Shown in pieces: positions 1 to 6,096 of a stretch of DNA of 8,347 nucleotides. Every line of letters starts with the position of its first letter. The stretch's first letter is position 1. A model generated the notes under the pieces. The model was not told where the DNA came from. It searched no databases and saw only the letters and a list, made by a program, of their open reading frames with translations. The DNA lies in contig PBOE01000032.1 in NCBI GenBank assembly GCA_002725275.1, positions 3,333 to 11,679 on the forward strand, given 5' to 3'. The stretch is from Methanobacteriota archaeon (GTDB lineage: Archaea > Thermoplasmatota > Poseidoniia > Poseidoniales > Poseidoniaceae). Made by a program: the position numbers and the translations under genes.

Positions 1-1629
1 TGGGCCGGCATCAGCATCGTCATCGCCGCTTCGTTCGCCCCCATTCACGAGCGCAACAACATCAACCTCGGTCAACTGATGGGCGACCACGCCATGCTTG
101 AACGCCTGCAAAACGGTGAGTCCATCGCCCTCGGTGAGTTCACCGGACGCTACGACCCGGTCACCCAACTCATCGTTGAACACGGCGGCCTGTTCCCCTT
201 CGCCAAGGCGCTCACGGCCGGCCAACTGGACCTCGACCCCCTCGACACCGGCCAGCGACCGATGACGATGGCGGAGCACATCATCAGCCGCAACTTGGTC
301 GGTCAGCCCGACGGGCAGTGCGTCAAACCCGGCGACCCCGTCATCGCCCAAGTCCAAGGCGGCTACTCCCATGAGTTCACCACCGCCCAGGTTCACACCT
401 TCCTTCAGGAGGAGTACGGTGAGGATTACACCCTGCCGAACCCCGACAAGTTTGCCGTGTTCGAAGACCATCTCCTCTACGCCCAGCACAACCCGAAATT
501 CGTTCCGTTCATGCACAAGGTGCAGACGCTGCGGGACCTGCAGGTGGCCTTCCAGCAGCACACGGGCGTGCGAGACTACTCGGCCGTTGACGGCGTGTCG
601 CCGGGCATCTGCCATCAGGTGGCCCGTGAGGAGTTCATCGAAATTGGTGATTTCATTCAGGCCACGGACTCCCACACCTGCATGGGCGGCGCTTCCAACG
701 CCCTGACGTGGGGCGTGGGCGCCACGGAATACGCCAACTTGGTCAGCGCTGGTTTCACCTTCGTGAAGGTCCCCGAATCCATTCGTTTCGAGCTCGTGGG
801 CGAACTCCATCACGGATGCACGGCCAAGGACGTCATCCTCGCTATCCTCGCCGACCACGCTCGCGAGGAACTCACCCTCAACCGCAGCATGGAGTTCGGT
901 GGTCCGGGATTGGCGACCCTTTCGATCGACGAACGGGCGACGCTGTGCAACATGGCCACCGAGTGTTCCGGTCGAACGGGGATCTGCGAAGCCGACGACG
1001 CGTTGATGACGTGGATGCTTAACGCCCAACCGCACCTCTCTGAGGCCGAACAACGCGCTCGCATGGTCGCCCCCGATGAAGGCGCTCACTACGACGGCGG
1101 GGTTCACACCATCGATCTCTCCTCCATTGTGCCGATGGTGGCCCACCCCGGCAATCCCGACGAAGGCATCCCCAGCGACCCCACCAACGGGGCCAACATC
1201 GTCGACATCGGCACCGTCGCTGTGGACATCGCTTACGGTGGCTCCTGCACCGCCGGGAAAGAAGACGACATTGCCTACTACGCCGAGGTCTGTCAGGCGG
1301 CCAAGGACGCCGGCCTGTCGGTGAAGGAAGGCGTTGATTTCTACATCCAGTACGGCTCGGGGCAGGTCAAAGCGTTGGCCGAGCGCATGGGTTGGCACGA
1401 CCTGTTCCTCGAGGTGGGTGTCAAACTCATCGATCCCGGCTGCGGTGCCTGCATTGGCGCGGGCCCCGGCGTGTCCATCACCCCCGAGCAAGTGACGGTC
1501 TCGGCCATCAACCGAAACTTCCAGGGCCGAAGCGGTCCCGGAAAACTCTACCTCGCCAGTCCGTTGACCGTCGCTGCTTCGGCCTTCACGGGCCACATCA
1601 GCATGTGGGCACCCGACCTCTTTGCGTGA
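1..1629 (+). CDS. Aconitase/3-isopropylmalate dehydratase family hydratase, swivel-catalytic fusion (5' partial)
   Basis: The reading frame is open from the first base, so the gene starts upstream; the ATG at 79 is internal. Numbering from base 1, residues 1 to about 73 resemble the end of a LeuD-like swivel domain (VIAASFAPIHE, then EHGGLFPFAK). After a short linker the LeuC-like catalytic part begins near residue 88 (MTMAEHIISRN). Family landmarks follow: DSHT at 223-226, GGSCTAG with Cys416, and CGAC with Cys481 and Cys484. By homology the three cysteines hold the [4Fe-4S] cluster. NRNFQGR (505-511 region) supplies the substrate-binding arginines. The family moves a hydroxyl group by dehydration and rehydration of citrate, isopropylmalate, homocitrate or related acids in the cytosol. 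Substrate cannot be decided here; aconitate hydratase (TCA cycle) or isopropylmalate dehydratase (leucine synthesis) are the main options. The usual PGS near residue 452 reads YGS. The swivel catalytic Ser-Arg motif would lie upstream of the window. Confidence 0.88.
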   Translation, partial: WAGISIVIAASFAPIHERNNINLGQLMGDHAMLERLQNGESIALGEFTGRYDPVTQLIVEHGGLFPFAKALTAGQLDLDPLDTGQRPMTMAEHIISRNLVGQPDGQCVKPGDPVIAQVQGGYSHEFTTAQVHTFLQEEYGEDYTLPNPDKFAVFEDHLLYAQHNPKFVPFMHKVQTLRDLQVAFQQHTGVRDYSAVDGVSPGICHQVAREEFIEIGDFIQATDSHTCMGGASNALTWGVGATEYANLVSAGFTFVKVPESIRFELVGELHHGCTAKDVILAILADHAREELTLNRSMEFGGPGLATLSIDERATLCNMATECSGRTGICEADDALMTWMLNAQPHLSEAEQRARMVAPDEGAHYDGGVHTIDLSSIVPMVAHPGNPDEGIPSDPTNGANIVDIGTVAVDIAYGGSCTAGKEDDIAYYAEVCQAAKDAGLSVKEGVDFYIQYGSGQVKALAERMGWHDLFLEVGVKLIDPGCGACIGAGPGVSITPEQVTVSAINRNFQGRSGPGKLYLASPLTVAASAFTGHISMWAPDLFA

Positions 1630-1652
1630 GCGGAAGTCCTCGCTGTCTCTGC

Positions 1653-1667
1653 TTTTTGCCCTTCTTC
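1653..1667 (+). terminator. Possible archaeal oligo-T terminator after the hydratase gene
   Basis: A run of five T at 1653-1657 is followed by a pyrimidine-rich CTTCTTC stretch, starting 24 nt after the stop codon. Archaeal RNA polymerase often terminates at oligo-T without a hairpin. The run is short, so this is only a candidate. It is the best T-rich tract between the hydratase gene and top6B. Confidence 0.3.
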
Positions 1668-1674
1668 ATGCGGT

Positions 1675-1686
1675 TCCGCCTGCGGA
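1675..1686. repeat. Small inverted repeat TCCGC-CT-GCGGA beside the TATA-like box
   Basis: Two 5-nt arms (1675-1679 and 1682-1686) are perfectly complementary around a 2-nt centre. The preceding GCGG at 1670-1673 can also pair with CCGC at 1676-1679. The dyad lies immediately upstream of the TATA-like element, where the BRE would be, so it could be an operator. A chance palindrome in GC-rich DNA is equally possible. Confidence 0.3.
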
Positions 1687-1687
1687 G

Positions 1688-1695
1688 ATTATAAT
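1688..1695 (+). promoter_or_regulatory. TATA-like box, candidate promoter of the top6B-top6A unit
   Basis: ATTATAAT is the only clearly AT-rich octamer in the 142-nt gap before top6B, in otherwise GC-rich DNA. Archaeal TATA boxes usually sit about 25-30 nt before the start of transcription. This predicts a transcript start near 1717-1722 and a leader of about 50 nt carrying the Shine-Dalgarno. No strong BRE is seen. Confidence 0.45.
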
Positions 1696-1704
1696 CCCTC
1701 AAAG

Positions 1705-1751
1705 GACGGAGGAGGTCATCTGTCGGCCCGACGTCGTCAAGACGGAGGAGG
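1705..1751 (+). repeat. 11-nt direct repeat (GACGGAGGAGG) flanking palindromes in the top6B leader
   Basis: GACGGAGGAGG occurs exactly twice, at 1705-1715 and 1741-1751, 36 nt apart start to start. Between the copies lie two overlapping palindromes: GTCGG-C-CCGAC (1722-1732) and CGACGTCG (1729-1736). Both repeats contain GGAGG and so look like extra Shine-Dalgarno sequences, but no sensible start codon follows the first. The arrangement could be a regulator site around the transcription start. No binding protein is known from the sequence. Confidence 0.4.
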
Positions 1752-1757
1752 ACCGGT

Positions 1758-1765
1758 GGAGGTGA
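1758..1765 (+). promoter_or_regulatory. Ribosome binding site of top6B
   Basis: GGAGGTGA matches the archaeal anti-Shine-Dalgarno fully and ends 6 nt before the ATG at 1772. It decides between that ATG and the in-frame ATG seven codons later in favour of 1772. Confidence 0.75.
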
Positions 1766-1771
1766 ACGCCC

Positions 1772-3868
1772 ATGGCAGGGACCGCAGAACGCATGGCAAG
1801 CAACCAAAAACAAGTCGCCATTTCAGAATTTTTTGAGAAGAACAAGCATTTCCTCGGGTTTGACTCCTTGACCCGTTCCCTCATCACGGCCGTCAAAGAA
1901 GCCGTTGACAATTCGCTGGACGCTTGCGAAGAGGCTCGCATCCTGCCCGATATACGCGTCAAGATCACCAAAATAGACGACAAGAAAAACATCGTCGAAC
2001 TTCAAACCGAAGACAACGGGCCGGGGATTCCAAAACGAAGCATCGAGAAGGTGTTCGGGCAACTGCTGTTCGGATCCCGTTTCCATGCCATTCGCCAATC
2101 TCGCGGCCAGCAAGGCATCGGCATCACCGGCGTGGTCATGTACAGTCAACTGACCACCGGGCGCAAAACCCACGTTCGTTCAAAGATCGCCACCGAGACC
2201 TCAGCGGCCATCGTCGACATCGGTCTTGACACGCGAAAGAACAAGGCCACGAAGACCAACGAGGGCCGGGAACTCTGGGAACTTCCCAACGGCGAGATGA
2301 AAGAACACGGCCTGGAGATCACCTGCCGGATGAAGGCAAAGTACCAGCGCGGCCGGCAAAGCGTCTACCAGTACCTGCGCATGACCAGCATCGTCAACCC
2401 ACACGCTGACATCACGTTCGAGGACCCGGACGGCGAGGTCCATCACTGGCCGCGGGTCACCGAGCGCCTTCCGCGAAAAGTGGAGAGCATCAAGCCCCAC
2501 CCCCACGGTATTCATCTCGGCACCCTGCAGCGCATGTGCAGCGAATCCACGGACAGCCGCATGACGTCGTTTCTGTACAAGAATTTCTCAGGCGTTTCAT
2601 CCCGAGCAGCCAAGCAATTGCTCGAAGCGGCTGAAATCGTGGAGAAAGCCAAACCCAAATCGATGAAGCCGGAGCAAATTCGCGCCCTGCTGGAAGCGTT
2701 TCAGGGAGAACGCCACCTCGGTGGTAAGCCGGTGAAACTGCTGAACCCACCCACCAACTGCCTTTCGCCCATTGAGGAATTGCTCATCAAGAAAGGGCTG
2801 TCAAAAACCATCGATTCGAGGTTCGTCACGACGATGACGCGCTCCCCCACCGTGTCCCAAGGCAACCCCTATCAGGTTGAGGTTGGCCTGATTTTCGGGG
2901 ACGGCATGGCAGCGGACAAACCGGTGGAGGTCCTTCGCTTCGCCAATCGCGTGCCGCTGATGTATCAGCAGGGAGGTTGTTTGCTGACCAAGGCCATCGA
3001 ATCGGTGGACTGGCGTCAATACGGGCTGGATCAAGCCGGCGGCCGGGGCGTGCCCAAAGGCCCTGCGGCCATTCTCGTTCACCTCGCCAGCACGAACGTC
3101 CAGTTTACCTCTGAAGCCAAGGAAGCCCTCGCCGACAACGGCGAGGTGATGGACGAAGTGCGCAAGGCCATGCTGGAAATGGGGCGCGGTCTTCGCAAAC
3201 ATCTCGAGAAAAAGAAAAAGATGGTCAAGGTGCAAGAGAAATTCGAACTGGTCAACGACATCATCCCGGCCATCGCCGAAAAGTCGGCGGCCATTCTCAA
3301 GCGTCCCGTGCCCGACCTGGCAGGGTCCATCACCAGGATCATGGGAGCGGTCATCGCAGAAAGCACCACCGAGTGGAACAAAACGACCAAGATGACGGAC
3401 GTGACCATCACGCTGTTCAACTACACGTCTCGAGCGCGAGCCTACACGCTGCTGGCATCGTGGCCCGAGCGCGACGGCGCCACCATGGAGAACAACACCA
3501 CGGGCGGACGAAAGGAAGCCACGGGCGTGTGGGCGTGGAAACTCGACACGTTGGAACCCGGACAAACCACGACCATCACCTACGCGTTGAGCGGCCTTGA
3601 GCGAGGCGACTGGACGGAGACGGATGTCTTCTATCGCGGCAGTCAAGAGGTCATTGGGGCCTCAAAGATGGACGAAAAATTGCTCGAGGAAATACGACGT
3701 CAGGAGGCGCGGGCTTCAGGTGAATCGGGTGAAGACGGCGAGGGTGGCGACGATGCTGAAACGATAGCGAGCGAGGTCAAGGCGTCAAAACCCGCGGAGG
3801 CCCCCGCTGATGAGGCACCGAAACCGTCGGGCCAACAAACCCTCATGGGGTTCGGGAGTGATGCATGA
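1772..3868 (+). CDS. top6B: DNA topoisomerase VI subunit B (GHKL ATPase) with Ig-like domain and PIP-like tail
   Basis: ATPase subunit of the archaeal type IIB topoisomerase; with Top6A it forms a heterotetramer that passes one duplex through a double-strand break in another, relaxing and decatenating DNA. The GHKL fold is clear: N-box with EAVDNSLDA (43-51; Glu43, Asn47), DNGPG (81-85), and the glycine-rich lid RGQQGIGITG (111-120). An H2TH region follows (about 240-310), then the transducer with the conserved GVPKGPA segment (Lys429) and FTSEAKEA (445-452). A basic helix (475-484, KHLEKKKK) leads to the C-terminal part. Residues about 541-625 (TDVTITLFNYTSRA...) look like the Ig-like domain known from Methanosarcina Top6B, which explains 698 residues against about 530 in Sulfolobus. 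The acidic, Pro/Ala-rich tail from 648 is probably disordered and ends in a PIP-like motif at 688-694. The 3' end overlaps top6A. Confidence 0.97.
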   Translation: MAGTAERMASNQKQVAISEFFEKNKHFLGFDSLTRSLITAVKEAVDNSLDACEEARILPDIRVKITKIDDKKNIVELQTEDNGPGIPKRSIEKVFGQLLFGSRFHAIRQSRGQQGIGITGVVMYSQLTTGRKTHVRSKIATETSAAIVDIGLDTRKNKATKTNEGRELWELPNGEMKEHGLEITCRMKAKYQRGRQSVYQYLRMTSIVNPHADITFEDPDGEVHHWPRVTERLPRKVESIKPHPHGIHLGTLQRMCSESTDSRMTSFLYKNFSGVSSRAAKQLLEAAEIVEKAKPKSMKPEQIRALLEAFQGERHLGGKPVKLLNPPTNCLSPIEELLIKKGLSKTIDSRFVTTMTRSPTVSQGNPYQVEVGLIFGDGMAADKPVEVLRFANRVPLMYQQGGCLLTKAIESVDWRQYGLDQAGGRGVPKGPAAILVHLASTNVQFTSEAKEALADNGEVMDEVRKAMLEMGRGLRKHLEKKKKMVKVQEKFELVNDIIPAIAEKSAAILKRPVPDLAGSITRIMGAVIAESTTEWNKTTKMTDVTITLFNYTSRARAYTLLASWPERDGATMENNTTGGRKEATGVWAWKLDTLEPGQTTTITYALSGLERGDWTETDVFYRGSQEVIGASKMDEKLLEEIRRQEARASGESGEDGEGGDDAETIASEVKASKPAEAPADEAPKPSGQQTLMGFGSDA
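3833..3853 (+). other. PIP-box-like motif (QQTLMGF) at the Top6B C terminus
   Basis: Residues 688-694 read Q-Q-T-L-M-G-F, four residues before the end. The PCNA-interacting peptide consensus is Q-x-x-(L/I/M)-x-x-(F/Y)-(F/Y). Gln688, Leu691 and Phe694 fit; position 8 is Gly instead of an aromatic. Archaeal PIP boxes are often C-terminal with a Q-x-T-L core on a flexible tail, as here. The match is visual, not tested. Confidence 0.5.
3854..3861 (+). promoter_or_regulatory. Shine-Dalgarno-like site of top6A inside the top6B 3' end
   Basis: GGGAGTGA resembles the GGAGGTGA site used by top6B. It ends 3 nt before the ATG at 3865 and 6 nt before the ATG at 3868. The 6-nt distance equals that of top6B, so the second ATG is a good candidate for the true start. 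Confidence 0.45.
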
Positions 3869-4965
3869 TGTCGGCCAGCCACACACCCGAGGAAACCAAG
3901 GCGGCCCTCCACGAAGTCGTCACGGAAATGTACGACAAAATCGTCAAGGGCGAACCTCCAACGATGACGCTTCCCGTTCGAACCAAGAACAACATCGGAT
4001 TTGACAAGAACCTCGGCGTCTACAAGTACGGCAAGAAGCGGTCGGTTCGAGATGCAACCAGCTTGGGTTCTGCCAAGCAACTGCTGCGAGCGCTTCACGT
4101 TGTGGAGTTCATTGAAGAAATGATCAACACCAACAAGTCGTCAACCCTCAGAGAGATGTACTACATCTCGGAGAGTTGGGGCCTGGGGAAGTTCTCCTCG
4201 CAAAACGAATCCAACAACCTTGCCGAGGATTTGGAAGTCGTGACGCAGTGCCTGCGTGAAGACTTCAAGCTCCGGCCGGAGGAGGATGGCGCTCGGATGA
4301 TCGGAAACGTGACCATCCGCGAGCGCAACCGACGCGGCGAATGGATGCGCATCAACGCCCGGGACGACGTGGGTGATTCAGGGTACGGCGTCCCCTACAA
4401 CGTGGAGGAGGAAAAGATCGAACTGCTCGAGCACGAGGTGAATTTCATCATGGCCATCGAGACGGGCGGTATGTTTGACCGTCTCATCGAAAACGGGTTT
4501 GATGAGGACTACAACTGCGCCCTCGTCCACCTGAAAGGACAGCCAGCTCGTTCAACCCGGCGCATCCTCAAACGGATGAGCGAAGAGTGGGACTTGCCGG
4601 TGGTGGTGTTCCTCGACGGCGACCCGTGGTCGTTCAGGATCTTTGCCTCCATCGCCTACGGCGCCATCAAAACGGCGCACATTTCCGAATATTTGGCCAC
4701 ACCGACGGCCACCTACCTCGGCATCACGGCCGACGACATTGAAGCCTACGACCTGCCCAGCGACGACTTGTCATCGAGGGACGTTGACGCCCTCAACGCG
4801 GAACTCTCCGACCCGAGGTTCGCCGACCGATGGTGGCAAGATCAGATCAACATGATGCTGGAGCTCGGCAAGAAAGCTGAACAGCAATCGCTGGCCAAAT
4901 ACGGTTTGGACTTCGTCACCGACACCTACCTTCCCGAGAAGCTGAACGAAATCGGCTTGGCCTGA
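3865..4965 (+). CDS. top6A: DNA topoisomerase VI subunit A (Spo11-like, DNA-cleaving)
   Basis: Catalytic cleavage subunit of topoisomerase VI, related to eukaryotic Spo11. The winged-helix (5Y-CAP) domain carries STLREMYYIS at 93-102; by comparison with Spo11 the second tyrosine, Tyr100, should form the 5'-phosphotyrosyl link to DNA. The Toprim domain follows with the metal-binding Glu199 in AIETGG and the Asp251-Gly-Asp253 pair in FLDGDPW. GQPARSTRRILKR (225-237) is typical of the family, as is the length of 366 residues. Its start overlaps the top6B stop as ATGA, so translation is probably coupled and keeps the subunits balanced. Two ATG codons stand in tandem (3865 and 3868); the upstream Shine-Dalgarno spacing favours the second slightly. 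No key residue is missing and the frame is intact. Confidence 0.97.
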   Translation: MMSASHTPEETKAALHEVVTEMYDKIVKGEPPTMTLPVRTKNNIGFDKNLGVYKYGKKRSVRDATSLGSAKQLLRALHVVEFIEEMINTNKSSTLREMYYISESWGLGKFSSQNESNNLAEDLEVVTQCLREDFKLRPEEDGARMIGNVTIRERNRRGEWMRINARDDVGDSGYGVPYNVEEEKIELLEHEVNFIMAIETGGMFDRLIENGFDEDYNCALVHLKGQPARSTRRILKRMSEEWDLPVVVFLDGDPWSFRIFASIAYGAIKTAHISEYLATPTATYLGITADDIEAYDLPSDDLSSRDVDALNAELSDPRFADRWWQDQINMMLELGKKAEQQSLAKYGLDFVTDTYLPEKLNEIGLA

Positions 4966-5007
4966 GTTCATCAGCGAGCCTTATGGAGGAAGAGGGTCTG
5001 GAAAGCG

Positions 5008-6051
5008 ATGATGCAAGCACCCGAACCTGCGAAGCGTTCCCCGTGGGGGTTCCGCCTTGCCATCGCGGGTGGCGTCATGATTTTGCTCGGCGCCGTGATG
5101 ATGTCAAGCCAGTCGGACAGCATCAACGCCGCGATGGACCCGAGGGAACAGCACCATGACGAACCCTACACGGGTGCGGGCACCCACGCCCTGGGGGAAC
5201 TCAACGGGACGTGCTACCGGCTGTATCAACTCCCAAGCGAACCCGTGATGAGCGTTGAAATGCATCGTGTGGAGGGGTCCGCTCTCGTCGGCGAAGCGCT
5301 GACGGAGAAGGCCTGCAAACTCGACTGGCAGGTCATGGCCGCCGACGGAACGGAATTTGTTGAACGCGCTTCGTGGACGCTGAACGAAAGCGGAGAATAC
5401 GCTCTCGTGATCGAGTGCGAGGAAGACTGTACGGAAAGCACCGCTTGGTTGGTCCCCATCGACGCCATCCAAAACGACCTCTTGTCGTCCACCTGGTTGG
5501 TGGTTGGTGGCGCCATGTGCTGCCTCGGCATACTCACCACTCCGCTGGCCCTCGTCGTGTACTTCGCTTCGAAACCGAGCCGAGCACCGCGCGTCATGAT
5601 GGTGGGGCCTGAGGGGCAACTCATTCCCATCACCGACGTCAACCCCGACCACCCCACGCTGTTCACGCAAGAGGAGCAGATGCCTCAACAACCTGCGGTC
5701 GCACCGCCCTTCTCGGACACGGCCGAACACCAGCCGTCCGAGCAGTTTGTGGACGGCATGCAAGATGTCGCTGCTGGCTCGTTGCTCACCACCGAGCAGG
5801 TTTACGCCTTGATGCGCGGTGATGTGGAAGGGGCGCAGGAACACGCCAAAACCGAGCGCTACCAAACCACGACCCCCGAAGACACCATTCAGGACGCCGC
5901 CAACGCCGCCGCCATCGCTTCATGGGACGAAGGTGTGCCGCTTGCGGAACCCAAGCCGGTCCAGCGAACCTCCACGACGAAGAAGCGGCCCTCGGCGGCC
6001 ACCGAACCCGCTGGAAACGCCGACGCGTGGAAAGATTGGGACGAGCAGTAA
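5008..6051 (+). CDS. Two-TM membrane protein with cysteine-containing external domain, function unknown
   Basis: I do not recognise a family. A basic N terminus (PAKRSPWGFR) precedes TM1 (about 15-33). Residues about 34-157 form an external, acidic domain with four cysteines (69, 103, 137, 141) that could make two disulfides, and NGT and NES sequons at 66 and 126. TM2 spans about 160-187, followed by basic KPSRAPR, so both ends should be cytoplasmic. The cytoplasmic tail (about 188-347) is Pro/Gln/Thr/Ala-rich and probably disordered. It contains a short TTEQVYALMRGDVEGA segment (261-276) that may fold, and two similar motifs, SWDEG (305-309) and DWDEQ (343-347, the very end). The gene follows top6A by 42 nt and probably shares its transcript. 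GGAGGA (4985-4990) and GAGGG (4992-4996) precede the start at non-ideal distances; a second ATG lies at 5011. Confidence 0.85.
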   Translation: MMQAPEPAKRSPWGFRLAIAGGVMILLGAVMMSSQSDSINAAMDPREQHHDEPYTGAGTHALGELNGTCYRLYQLPSEPVMSVEMHRVEGSALVGEALTEKACKLDWQVMAADGTEFVERASWTLNESGEYALVIECEEDCTESTAWLVPIDAIQNDLLSSTWLVVGGAMCCLGILTTPLALVVYFASKPSRAPRVMMVGPEGQLIPITDVNPDHPTLFTQEEQMPQQPAVAPPFSDTAEHQPSEQFVDGMQDVAAGSLLTTEQVYALMRGDVEGAQEHAKTERYQTTTPEDTIQDAANAAAIASWDEGVPLAEPKPVQRTSTTKKRPSAATEPAGNADAWKDWDEQ

Positions 6052-6069
6052 GGAAACGGTGCGTTCATA

Positions 6070-6093
6070 GAGGAGGGTCGACTACCCAACCTC
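6070..6093 (+). promoter_or_regulatory. Imperfect dyad covering the Shine-Dalgarno of the HTH gene
   Basis: GAGG (6070-6073) and GGGT (6075-6078) can pair with CCTC (6090-6093) and ACCC (6084-6087), leaving a 5-nt loop and a small internal bulge. The 5' arm contains the only Shine-Dalgarno-like run (GAGGAGGG) before the next gene, and the structure ends 3 nt before the TTG at 6097. It could be an RNA hairpin limiting translation or a DNA operator used for autoregulation. The core includes GTCGAC (6077-6082). Confidence 0.35.
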
Positions 6094-6096
6094 GAG

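Noticed and set aside
79..81. ATG as the start of the hydratase gene
   Set aside because: The frame is open to base 1, and residues encoded before this ATG match the swivel domain (VIAASFAPIHE), so the start lies upstream.
1755..1837. Short leader peptide starting at GTG 1755, overlapping the top6B start
   Set aside because: A GGAGGAGG precedes it, but only 3 nt away, and the 27-codon product has no feature suggesting attenuation; the real ribosome site for top6B lies inside it.
2801..3646. Long open frame on the minus strand (281 codons) inside top6B
   Set aside because: It is antisense to a well-supported gene, has a His/Arg/Gly-rich translation without recognisable domains, and is expected in GC-rich DNA.
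4983..5160. Small frame starting at ATG 4983, overlapping the start of the membrane-protein gene
   Set aside because: It has no ribosome site of its own and its translation lacks any recognisable feature, while the overlapping frame has a clear TM helix.
5104..5865. Long open frame on the minus strand (253 codons) inside the membrane-protein gene
   Set aside because: It is a composition shadow with an Arg/His-rich translation and no domain or ribosome site of note.
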